NCBI GenBank assembly: GCA_020086605.1
Contig: JACBWW010000007.1
Coordinates: forward strand, 18,731,752 to 18,795,751
Length of the DNA: 64,000 nucleotides
Source: Lanius collurio
Lineage: Eukaryota > Chordata > Aves > Passeriformes > Laniidae
Reading direction: 5' to 3'
Below the pieces are notes generated by a model. That model ran no database searches. It saw nothing but the letters and a program-made list of their open reading frames with translations, and had not been told where the DNA came from. How positions within the stretch are numbered: the stretch's first letter is position 1; each line of letters starts with the position of its first letter. Both the position numbers and the translations under genes were made by a program. Positions 13,427 through 22,821 of the stretch are shown in pieces.

Positions 13427-13858
13427 ATGGAGAAATCAGAGGAGTTGTGGCTATCTGAGCCACAGAGAAAAATGTACTTGGAAGTGAAAGAAATTCTAGT
13501 GAAACAAAATGCAAAACTGGACCCAGGACGTTTAGAACACTTCTTTAACTGGCTTTTCAAAAATTTTTTTTATGTCACTCGAGACTTAATTTTTGATGTT
13601 GGTTTTCCTGTGACTAGAGGGAACAAGTTTTGGAAAGAAATCGATGAGTTGATAATGATCCAGTCAAGAAGTGGAATGGTACTAGAATTGATCCTAGCAT
13701 CTTTTGCAATTGAAGACGCTCTCATAAAGCACATACTCGGTACCAGTAACACAGAGGTGCCTGCGGCAGAGATGCCTGTGGTGGAGGCTCCCAGCCCCCC
13801 TAAAAGCACAAACCGTAGAGCAGACCCCACCCCTGTATCAGAGTGCACTCCTCAGTGA
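13427..13858 (+). CDS. gag-like: Gag matrix-like frame of the LTR element (143 residues)
   Basis: The first ATG in this frame is at 13427, and the frame runs open to a TGA at 13856-13858. The N-terminal ~95 residues are predicted helical by eye and carry the segments LEHFFNWLFKNFFYVTRDL and FWKEIDELI, the kind of Phe/Trp-rich helical layout seen in matrix domains of class II retroviral Gag. The last ~45 residues are Pro/Ala/Glu-rich, like a linker. There is no Gly at position 2, so the usual myristoylation signal is absent. No capsid or zinc-knuckle region follows; after the stop the same frame continues into the linker and cold-shock sequence. Position between the PBS and the foreign insert supports gag. 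The family assignment is an inference without a database search. Confidence 0.65.
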   Translation: MEKSEELWLSEPQRKMYLEVKEILVKQNAKLDPGRLEHFFNWLFKNFFYVTRDLIFDVGFPVTRGNKFWKEIDELIMIQSRSGMVLELILASFAIEDALIKHILGTSNTEVPAAEMPVVEAPSPPKSTNRRADPTPVSECTPQ

Positions 13859-14599
13859 CAGCGGGCGAGAGAGCAACGACAAAGACGCTGGATGTGAGAG
13901 TGCATTCCCAGGAGTCTCCAAGGTATTCTTACAGTGAATAAAGAAGGACAGCTGGTAGAAATAGCTGCTGAAAAATGCAAAAAGTGAGCTGCAAGAGCAG
14001 AGGCACGAGCAGCAAGGGCGGCGGCGAGGGTGAGGGCGACGGTGGCATGACCTGGCGATAGCCGCCCCGCGCTGTGTGGCGAGCGACGGTCCAAGCCCGA
14101 GCCCCACGCCAAGAAAGGCAGCGGCGATAGCGGCAGTTGCTGTGGTGACCATGGTGAGCCACGCCGAGCAGAGCCGGGGCAACGTGGGGGCAAGAAGGGA
14201 ACCGTGCTGGCCCACAGCCACACAGCTGACAGCAGCAGCAGCAGCAGCACCAGCGGTACAAAGCCGCGAACACGTGAACGCCTCATAGGGCACGGCCGTG
14301 CAGCCGCGCTAAATCCCAGAAAGCGTGGAGCAGTCACACGGAGCTCCAGAGGAGAAGCGAGCACAGCGCCAAACGGTGGTGCAGAGGGGGCCGAAGGTGG
14401 AGCAGCCAGCAGGGTCAGCGTGCATCAGCACGGCCAGACTGGACCTGCATGGCCCCACACACGATCCCGAGGAGTCCAGACCCTGTGACAGGAACGCGCT
14501 GGTGGCCCCGGCCCTGGCGGTCCCGGCTGCGGCAGCTCCAGCGAGAGAGCAAGAAAATCCAAAAGTGAAAGCAAGAACAAAGGAACTCGGAAAAATGAA
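13859..14599 (+). pseudogene. Broken GC-rich linker between matrix-like frame and cold-shock domain
   Basis: The frame of the matrix-like ORF continues here with stops only at 13895, 13985, 14048 and 14486, all TGA. The translation is rich in Arg, Ala, Gly and Ser, with a run of six Ser codons (AGC) near 14230 and a basic Lys/Arg/Ser-rich stretch just before the cold-shock domain. Y-box proteins also have a low-complexity N-terminal segment before the domain, so part of this could come from the captured gene, but composition alone cannot show that. The base composition is much more GC-rich than the surrounding intron. Confidence 0.5.
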
Positions 14600-15031
14600 A
14601 AGGTTATCGCAGCTAGGGTTTTTGGAACTGTAAAATGGTATAATGTAAAGAAAAATTACGGTTTCTTATTGAAAAATTATACTGGAGAAGCTATTTTTGT
14701 CCATAAATCTGCTATTGTGAAAAATAACCCCAAAAGTAATGTTCCAAGCTTAGAAGAATGAGAAAGAGTAGAATTTAGAATTGTACAAGGAAGAAAGGGC
14801 CTGCAGGCTGCATGTGTTACAGGCCCTGGGGGTGCTCATGTCAAAGTCAGTAGATATGCTAGACAATATTCCCATAATCCCTGTCCATTCCCCTATCCTA
14901 CCTTCCCCTTTTATCCCATGACCCTTTATCCCCCACAAATGCCCAGCCCAAATTTCCCTTTCTGGTTCCCCTCACAAACCCATGCTTTTCCATTTGCCAT
15001 GAATCCCTTTGCAATGCCGATGGGGGGATGA
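14600..15031 (+). pseudogene. Y-box type cold-shock domain (YBX-like) captured in the LTR element, interrupted
   Basis: Y-box proteins bind single-stranded nucleic acid, notably mRNA, through a cold-shock domain. Here 87 codons (14600-14860) match that domain without an insertion or deletion. The match includes VIAARVFGTVKWYNV, the RNP1-like KNYGF (14651-14665), the RNP2-like IFVH (14693-14704), AIVKNNP, VEFRIVQGRKG and the vertebrate Y-box hallmark VTGPGG (14816-14833), ending SRYA. An in-frame TGA at 14759-14761 breaks it inside the loop before VEF, where Y-box proteins have a glycine-rich GDGE turn. After the domain the alternating basic/acidic tail of YBX proteins is missing. Instead there are ~56 codons rich in Pro, Phe and Met, ending in TGA at 15029-15031. 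It has no introns, as expected for a copy that passed through RNA. Confidence 0.88.
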
Positions 15032-15254
15032 AAAGGAGAGAGGGTAGAAGTTAACTGTCATTTCTAAGATTCCAACAGGTACAAAAAGGAAAAAAACCCT
15101 CTCCTGACTCAGTTTCCATCTGAAGCGTGCTCAAGTCCTGTCTCCCTTCCGATGCTCCAAAGAAAACCTGTTTGGACATTTAGGGACTCAAGATAGTGGC
15201 TTCCTTTCCTTTGAAATTGCTTTATTGTTTATCCAACTGTTTCTAATGTTATTT

Positions 15255-15266
15255 AAAAAGAAAGGG
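15255..15266 (+). promoter_or_regulatory. Polypurine tract
   Basis: AAAAAGAAAGGG lies five bases before the TG of the 3' LTR, the usual place for the plus-strand primer of reverse transcription. Confidence 0.7.
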
Positions 15267-15271
15267 TGAAT

Positions 15272-15564
15272 TGTGGGGGTGCCTTCCCCTGAAATCCCAG
15301 GGGGAGGGACCCTGCAGGGTGCGGGTCTGCCTCTGTCCCCGTCCCCATGTCACGTGTGCCCCATACCTGTTCCCGAATGGTTGGGTTTGGGTGCCCAGGG
15401 CCCGGGAAGAGAGCAGGGTCCCATGACTGGGGTCTGCCTGGGAACTCCAGCCATGCGGCTGAAGAAATAAAATAATTCTTGAGCATTTACAAAAATATCG
15501 CTTCATCTTTCCTCCCAAGTTCATCACTGTCTCATACTTGTTGTAAGGATTCCCCATTACAACA
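15272..15564 (+). repeat. 3' LTR
   Basis: This 293-base LTR opens TGTGG, ends ACAACA and is homologous to 13005-13302. It keeps an AATAAA at 15466-15471. It lacks about six bases near its start that the 5' copy has. The next six bases (15565-15570) are the right copy of the target duplication, ATCTTC. Confidence 0.93.
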
Positions 15565-15570
15565 ATCTTC
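15565..15570. repeat. Target site duplication, right copy (ATCTTC)
   Basis: Exact match to 12999-13004. Confidence 0.93.
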
Positions 15571-16154
15571 TTGTTAATTAAGTCCTGTATTTTATATAAT
15601 TTTGGAACATCTATTTATTCCCAACAACAGATGTCTATATCAAGCAACATATTCATGAAGAAAAAGGAGAATAAGCATCTCTCTTGCCTTGTAATTTTGC
15701 ATAGGTGTCTACAAACACAGTACTGAGAGGAAAAAAGGCACACTACTATTAAATACTAATAGGGCTGAAGAAGCAAGAGAACACACTCCATCTGCCTTTC
15801 AAATGCAGATTTCAAAATGCTGACTTGCAGTGATTTGTAGTTCCAGATCTTGCTACCGTTCACTGTTAAATGCATTACAACCACAGAACACATCAGCAAG
15901 TAGCAGAGAGAAAGATCTATGATTTTTAAAAATTGTACTTAAACAGTCACGAAAGAGAAGTTCACAACTGATTGTCCTATATTAAATATCTAACTGCTTG
16001 TAATGAAAGGACAAAGCCCAGAGTTTCTGTGATCTCCAGCTCACCCATCCAGTAACTCAGCGAAAGAAATAACACAAACTAATCAATTATCAGACTGAAA
16101 TATTAAAACTAGTAAGCCTGACTAGCTCATTTAAATAAAACGTAAGTCACTTAC

Positions 16155-16243
16155 AGAACTGGATGAACAATCAGCTCTGGACTATATGATTTGATTACTG
16201 TTGCTGCATCTTTGGTACAAAACACATGGGATAAATCTGCACC
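16155..16243 (-). CDS. NAXD: NAXD internal exon (fourth)
   Basis: On the minus strand an acceptor with a T-rich tract (TTTTTTTAG) leads into 89 bases encoding [20 protein letters not shown] and then [10 protein letters not shown], nearly identical to human NAXD. It ends at a GTAAGT donor with two bases of a Leu codon, completed by the exon at 843. The segment belongs to the ribokinase-like nucleotide-binding fold and includes the conserved GADLSHVF helix. It joins in phase 0 to the exon at 17810. Confidence 0.97.
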
Positions 16244-17809
16244 CTAAAAAAAGAAAATGTGCAAACAATATTATGAAATTTGTACTTAATGATAACTTTA
16301 TCATTCTCAAGATTACTCAATTAATAATTAAACTGAATTCTTATTTCTCAATAGTTTAAACAAACTTTATTAATTTTTTTCTATTTTGGCTTAGACTAGT
16401 ATGAAATGTTCTGTTCTACTGGTAGCTAATTTCCAATATATTTTTTTTTCTGTTTCTCCCTAACAGGATGACTGAAAACACAAATCTTGAATTTTTACTC
16501 ACTTGAGAAATGTTTCTCATTTGCAGTTCTACTGTAATATACTTCCAAAATATAGCAAGTATGTTACAGTACATTTCTAGCCCTACCATTTTTACTCAAT
16601 GGGCCAAATTCATACAAGAAAAAGGCTGGTACAATTTCAGCAACACACCCTATGTTAAATAAACATTAAAGCTGAAGACTTGAGTCTCAAGCTTCTGCTA
16701 CCAACTCAAAAAATCAGAAATACACATAAAATTACATAAGCAGTGACCAGAAAACCTGATCTTGTATTGGTCATGCATACTGAAATTTCCCATTGTTATG
16801 GAATTGTCCTCTCTGCTTTACTACTATACATTTAACATTTCAAGCTACTGTGACTGTTTATGTGCAGATAAATGGTCTGAAATCAAGTGATCTCAGTAAG
16901 GAACCTCCTAGAATTGCCACTGTATTTGCACATAGTGGACAGAAAGCCGAGTGGCCCTGGGATCTTATAATAACATGATTAAATAGTATAACTTCAGTTT
17001 TAAATCTTGGAGGGTTTTTATCCTGAGGGAAGAGGTGGTTGGTAACACCTGGGTTTGTTACCTACTTATTGAGAGAAATCTTCAAAAAGAAAAATTGAAA
17101 GTACTGATACATTATATGCAGCATTCTGAAAAATAGATATATTATGTAAGCATGGCTTGTTTACATTTTAACCATCACTCTGTATTTATGTACTCTGCAG
17201 TAAATATGTTTAGCCATTTAATATGTCAATAAAATAAGGAAGTTCATGCTTCTAGGGAAAAAAAAGCTTAGAAAATACTTCTGCTGAAGATGAGAATGAA
17301 AATAAAATGTGCTACTAGAGATTGCACTGAATTCCACCCCCAATCGTTAGACTTAGAGGATGTAAGAATTTTACTAGGCTAAAACTTTAAATTTTCAAAG
17401 TTACTTCATTCAACACAGCTATTAGCTCCAGCAAAATTTCTGAGGAACCCACTATAGCACAAAAACATAATTTTAAACAATAATCTAAGTTTATTATTGT
17501 TCACTTTTGGAGAAAATACTTCATCAAGTCTTGAAATTTCCTATCTAAGTCCCTGAAACTGTCAAATTCTGGACATATTTCTAACTTCACCTCATACAGA
17601 GAAAGAAAACACAGTGAATGAAACACAGTGAATGACACATTTGCAAAGTATTTCTACAAATTCTCAATGAAAGATTTTCTTTGCTCAAGAGAAGACCTTC
17701 TAGAGCGAAAGTTCATGTGCATTACAGAATGAATGCTATTTTAAAAATGGAACCTAGGCAACAGAAATGATGAAAAGTTCATTTTGGACTTGTATAGAAG
17801 AACACGTAC

Positions 17810-17855
17810 CACTTTGAGAGCTGTAATTGCAGCAAAGTATGGTGCTCCAGTGTAT
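17810..17855 (-). CDS. NAXD: NAXD internal exon (third, 46 bases)
   Basis: A short exon between CTAG and a GTACGT donor on the minus strand. It completes a Glu codon and encodes YTGAPYFAAITALKV, the conserved segment after the GGCQE loop of NAXD. Both splice phases agree with the neighbouring exons. It is too short to appear as an open frame on its own. Confidence 0.96.
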
Positions 17856-18923
17856 CTAGAATGAAATAAAATTTACGTTAGAAAACACAGTAACAAGATT
17901 AGATAATGATCTTTCATGGAAATATTTACAAAGATCATGCCATAAACCAGCAAAATTTTCTCAAGTAACAGAGGTAAAACTTGAGACAAAGAAAACAAGA
18001 CCTGACAAGTGTTCGCAAGCTAAATATGGGATCTGTGACCTGGATCAATCCCATCTGGCTGTAGATGCTTAACTAAAGTGCCTAAACTGTGATTCCAGTT
18101 GCCCTTAATTCTCTTTATGAAGACTAAAGACAGAGATATGAACAAAATCACCCTCCAAAATGCTTACTTCAGCCAAGAGGTAAGAACCTATGAGCGTTAG
18201 GTTCTAACTCCTAGCTATTCAACCCAGCTACAAGACATCACCTTTTTGCTCTTATGAAATGTTTATTAATGGCAGATGTCCAATAGCAGATCTCTCTTAC
18301 AAGAGAAGGACGTCATCTCTCTTTCAAAAGGGAAAAATGAAAAACAGGAAGGTGCAGTGGCTCATTCAAAGTATTGTGGCCAATATTATTTCTAGGTCAG
18401 TACAGCATTTAACTGATTTATGCAGTACCTCATTTTTCCCCTGAAACAGGGTATTTTCATTACTCCAATACATAAAACAAGGTATTGACAGAACCTAGTA
18501 AACACCAATATTTATCAAAATAAAAAGCTCACAAGAAAACATAGTGTAAGAAAATACAGAAACCCAGTTCCCAAGATTCCAAAGAAGCAGATGTGCCATT
18601 GTCTTACTCTACTCTACTTATTCTATAGCCTTATCATGCAATGGGAAAAGACTAACACTGAAAGCAGAGTTTGGTGGTCAAAGACAGAGAAGGTAGACAC
18701 AAACAGCATTTTTAAGTTCCCATAACATTCAGTATCAAAATTTTGCAACACATCTGCAAGATACCATGCTCTTTCCTAAGTATGCATGGTCATGATGATG
18801 GAGTATTAAAGCTCTCTGGAAAACTGTGACTTAAGTGCAAGGCAAGTTTGAATGGCTTCTACAAATAGTTATGACATCCTGAAGCCTTATCAGAAGCAAA
18901 AATCAAACTTCTATTTAACTTAC

Positions 18924-19074
18924 TCTTGACATCCTCCAACAATGCCTATGCGACCATCTTGACCTTTATGCTTTTTCCCTGTTAGGGGAGGGATAACATT
19001 GCGCACCAGCTGAAAAATATTCTCCATATCCTTCAGAGTGTGTGTTCTGTGCAGTGAAAAAGATCTCTCTATAA
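18924..19074 (-). CDS. NAXD: NAXD exon 2
   Basis: Minus-strand exon of 151 bases after a TTTTCAG acceptor, with a GTAAGT donor. It encodes [20 protein letters not shown], then [20 protein letters not shown] and [10 protein letters not shown]. These correspond to the start of the mature human enzyme (LERAFSL) and the Gly-rich loop GGCQE. It enters in phase 1 (one base from the previous exon) and leaves with two bases of the Glu codon finished at 17855. A Met inside the exon (KDMEN) could serve a cytosolic form, but this is a guess. Confidence 0.97.
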
Positions 19075-21629
19075 CTGAAAAGAAGAAAATAATTGTTACT
19101 TCAAAGAATGTTCTTTCTTAAACTACTGCCAAGCATTTCTTTTAAGCACTCATGTATGCTAATAAAATCACACAAGGAGACATAAAGTGACATACTTCTA
19201 AAACCCAAATGCTTTGTCACTTAAAGGCCTTTAGAACAGTAAGTAACTAGGGAAGGTGATGATTTTAAAAATGAATTCCAGGTCTGATGCATAGAATACA
19301 CTCACTGACTGCTCACAGTCCTAATTTAGGGCTCAGGTACAGAAAGAAACAACGACTCAGAACAGTCATATGAACATTCTGTAACTAGAAATACCTTCTT
19401 AGTTCAGCCAGAAATCAATTCCATAATTAAGCTCAACTGAAATAGGAACACTTAGTAAAGACTAAACACATCCAGACACAGAGCAAGCACAAAGCAACTG
19501 AAACCAAATTTTAAATGTACACCCTACCTTATATTTCGCTTCCCTTAAAGACTTCCACCTCTTAGCAGAATCAAGGCCTATCTCACTGCTTTTTTATTTT
19601 GGTGGGTGGTTACAAAGCACAGTGAAAAATCTTTCCGCAAAACTATAATCCATTGCACTAGATGCAAACATCACAAATATCACATAAAGATCATTTTTAG
19701 CTATAATACATCTCCAGATCTTGGATGCAAAGTTGCATGTCAAGCCACATACTAAAATGACTGCACACTCAGTAGGCTATCTATCAAATGACTCTTTCAA
19801 AAGGCTACAAAAACTTAGAAGAAAAAATTATTTCAACAATTACAACTATAAAGAATTAAAGCATTTACCCAACATGGGAAAAATGTGAAGATCACTACTT
19901 CTGTCAACAATGTGGTAACTATGAATTCCAGCAAATACACTAAAAGAGCAAGTTCTTAAAAGCTCCTCATTACCTGTACAATTCTGTTCAGAAGAGCAGT
20001 TTATTTGAATGCTAATATCAGTATCCTGGACCACAGCCATGCTTACTTTCTTTTTTTACACTTCTTCTAAAAAAGCTTTCAAGGAACTGATACACATGTA
20101 TAACATAATTATGCAGAAAATAACTCCCATGAGACTCCTTACTTTCAGCTGTATAAAACTCAGTAACCCTACCCCAGAACTCCCAAATACAGGGGTGGGA
20201 AAAAAGGAAGGGGGGTGGGGGGAAAGAAGAAAAGCTATTCCAGAAATACTGGGTATAATAAGGGGAAAACTGTAAGAAACAAGAAAATTCCAAATCTATG
20301 TGCTATCAAGCAAAATCCATCTTTTTCTCTGTCTTCTACAGAATCTAAACCTAAACCAGACAAGCTAATCTTCAGTAACAGAATGCTTTAGTGTACAATA
20401 ACGACAAATACTCATGGCTGATCTTTTGCTTTTGAATATAGGCATCCCACTCTTACTGAGAAATAATAAAAAAAGGGAGAAAAAAAAGAGAAAGGAATGA
20501 AAATAAAAGAAAAAAAACACCACAACCTGTTTTGGATTAAGGCCAAACTAGTATTGCAGCGACCCAGAGGAGAAAAAAATGCTCATCTCCTCTGAAAACA
20601 GGGCATATTATTTTCTTTAAATCACACTTCATACACTCACTGGTTTTCAACCACACAAGAATATATCATAGCTTGGAACCCTTAAACCACATTGTTGTTA
20701 AGAAGGCCTTCTATTTATTTGATGCTGGTTTTTGTTCATGTGTGAATATAAAGTGACTAAAAAATAAATGGAGAGGAAACAGAGAATTATGCAAAAGGCA
20801 ATTCTTAATATAGCCCTACTCTACCTACAGAACCACTACAGCATATTCAGCTCTTAACAAATGAAATCTTAATTCCTTAAAAGATGTGTTGCCTAAAGCG
20901 TTATGTTCACATTTTAGCATAAAAACTTTTCTACACCTTTGCCAATTAGAAGATTAGAATCTCAAATTACTCTTGCTACAGCAAAATAAATAAAATTCAT
21001 TTTTTTTAGTGCAATATGCCTGTACACCTATATGGCGAAATCCAGCAAGAAAAACTGAACCTCAGTTTCAGGATGTTACACATAATTAAGCTTTTCAGGA
21101 AAAACCTTTCAGAAGTAATGGTAAGGCCTTGTAGGTACCTTCACCTAGAAGCAAAAACAACATTTAAAACACTGTATCCATTCAGATCACATAATTTATC
21201 TACAAAAGTCTGCTGCTACCAGGAAATCCTACAGACCAACTATCTACTCCAGAAGAAATACAACCAGATCTGCCAGCCTAAACCCTCAACAGGCCTAATG
21301 ACCCAGTCTGCCATGCATTCTACAGGGAAACACAGCAAGTAACACACAACTGAAACAGCTCCAACAGCCTCTCAGGACTCAGAGAATGCCCATTAGGATC
21401 TGGCAGGCCAGAGTATTATTCAACACTGAGGCTGGGTGGTTTCTTTTTTTTTTTCTTTTTCTTTTCAAATGACGCTTTTTTTCTTCCAAGCAGTATGAAA
21501 TTCAGAATTAGAACAGAGTAAGACTTGTTTCATTTCCACGTGGCAGGCTACAATCATTAAGCCCTAATCTGACCCCAGTTCCAGCACTGATGGAGTATCC
21601 CTGATTTTCCTCCTGCCCACGCAGTCTAC

Positions 21630-21708
21630 CTCTACACACAGAGACCGTGATAATGATAAATGCCACAGGTGCACAGATCCCAAGAAGTTTGTTAATGATT
21701 GCTACCAT
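21630..21708 (-). CDS. NAXD: Candidate NAXD first coding exon (hydrophobic N-terminus)
   Basis: An ATG at 21708 opens 26 codons reading MVAIINKLLGICAPVAFIII followed by TVSVCR, then one base and a GTAGAC donor. That is phase 1, which is what exon 2 needs. A hydrophobic N-terminal segment after MV is also what the longer human NAXD form has. A CAG acceptor with a moderate pyrimidine tract lies seven bases upstream of the ATG, so it would be a second transcribed exon. Against it, the donor is weak, the region is not CpG-rich, and short hydrophobic frames arise easily by chance. It is the best candidate visible, not an established exon. Confidence 0.28.
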
Positions 21709-21968
21709 CAGCTTCTGGCCCACACATAAGGTACAGAAGGAAGAGTTTGTGCATAAGTACCAATTCTTGAAATACTGCTTTTCCTTTTCCTTTAAAGTAA
21801 ATTCAGAGGCCCAAAGAATTTATAAAGAGCTGGTGTAGAAAAAAAATTGTAAGCAAATATTTTCACCTTCTATTACACCTATTACAATAATACAATGTTT
21901 GATGAGATTCATAATTTTGTTGTAAAGATATTTATTTTAAAGAAGCTAGATCTTAACATCTGACTTAC

Positions 21969-22003
21969 TTCAGTGTAGGCAAAACTCCACTCTTTTCCCA
22001 GCC
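21969..22003 (-). other. Possible 35-base microexon
   Basis: On the minus strand the sequence TGTGTTTTTTCAG is followed 35 bases later by GTAAGT, a strong acceptor-donor pair. In the reading frame that would leave in phase 1, as NAXD exon 2 needs, the segment has a stop, so it could be untranslated leader or part of another transcript. No transcript evidence is available here. Confidence 0.2.
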
Positions 22004-22417
22004 CTGAAAAAACACATGCACAGCCTTAACTTCATATACTGGGTTATGTTTGATAACTTCAAGCAGAACGGCAGCAAAATTTCTGCTACAAAGTAACTAC
22101 TGTTTCCAGATTGCTTTCAGCAACTGTCCTACTTGCCTTTCAAGCACAAAGCTCCTCCTAACTTCACCGTACAGAGACATGAATGTGGAAAGAAGTTCCC
22201 AATGTTTACAGGGTTCAAAAGGCATGATTTTGCTCATCAAAATTTGTTATAACTAATGTATCTGTATTAATAATCAGTACAATGATACGAATAATGAATT
22301 CATTTCATTTGATATCAGACAAATACCTTCATCACATTATTAAATAATTCCAATTAGCTTTTATTTTCAAAAGCTGCTTACTATCAGTGCTTTCACACAG
22401 AAGTTTAAAAAAGTACT

Positions 22418-22821
22418 CTAGCTTTTATTTATGCCGTAGAAGGAAGTACCTATCGGTGGAGAAAGCGTTGCTGTCATAGCATTATAATTAAAGTTATCCG
22501 CATATGAACGATGGTTCGCTCTCCGAGGTGGACTTCCTGGTATAGACTGTGACCTTTGTGATACCGTAGAAGAAATTCCAGCCAACATCTGTCCCAACAT
22601 CTGTAACATCTGGAGTTCTCGAGCATGCTCAGCTTCCCGACGCTTGTCCTCAATTTTGAGCCTCTGCTCTTCAAATCTGTAAAATTTCTCATCTGTATCC
22701 ATGCTCTGCTGCAGGAATTTTTCCATCATTTTATCCAATGTTAAATTTGTATGGCGTTTTTTTGATCTTTTAGGCTGATTGAGAGGTGGGGTAATAGTTG
22801 GAGCACTGACTTCTTTAAAGC
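22418..22821 (-). CDS. Last coding exon of unnamed Myb/SANT-type (trihelix-like) gene
   Basis: A minus-strand exon of 404 bases after a CTTTAG acceptor, ending in TAG at 22420-22418. It contributes 133 whole residues. In order these are a short TITPPLNQP segment, a basic PKRSKKR patch that looks like a nuclear localisation signal, a long charged helix (LTLDKMMEKFLQQ, then repeated Glu/Arg/Lys heptad-like stretches, ARELQMLQMLGQM), then a Ser/Pro-rich tail with SIPGSPPRRA ending INKS. This C-terminal layout is common in proteins that start with a Myb/SANT-like trihelix domain and oligomerise through the helix. It joins in phase 1 to the exon at 24050. I do not recognise an orthologue by name. 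It lies on the same strand as NAXD, just upstream of it. Confidence 0.88.

Larger units (their letters stand above)
13005..15564 (+). mobile_element. Complete, non-autonomous LTR retrovirus-like element carrying a Y-box cold-shock sequence
   Basis: The element is 2.56 kb and lies antisense to NAXD inside its intron. In order it holds a 5' LTR (13005-13302), a TGG-initiated primer-binding-site-like sequence at 13305, a leader with a GTGAGT splice-donor-like site at 13374, a matrix-like Gag frame (13427-13858), a GC-rich Ser/Gly/Arg-rich linker, a cold-shock domain of Y-box type (14600-14860), a Pro/Phe/Met-rich tail, a polypurine tract (15255-15266) and a 3' LTR (15272-15564). No protease, reverse transcriptase, integrase or envelope sequence is present, so it would need enzymes from another element. 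The 6-bp TSD and the Gag-like frame suggest a class II ERV. All internal coding beyond the matrix-like frame is broken by stops. Confidence 0.93.
19075..22417 (-). other. NAXD 5' region between exon 2 and the upstream gene
   Basis: AT-rich DNA without a CpG island. Two possible small exons are listed separately (21630-21708 and 21969-22003). Otherwise only short homopolymer and purine-rich stretches are visible, for example around 20460-20520. Confidence 0.6.

Noticed and set aside
14204..14633. Two overlapping frames in the GC-rich linker of the LTR element, considered as separate genes
   Set aside because: They are parts of different frames of the broken linker. Only the frame shared with the matrix-like and cold-shock parts makes sense.
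17608..17636. Short tandem copy of AACACAGTGAATGA, considered as a satellite or CRISPR-like repeat
   Set aside because: There are only two copies of about 14 bases. This is a local duplication, and nothing points to a CRISPR array in a vertebrate genome.
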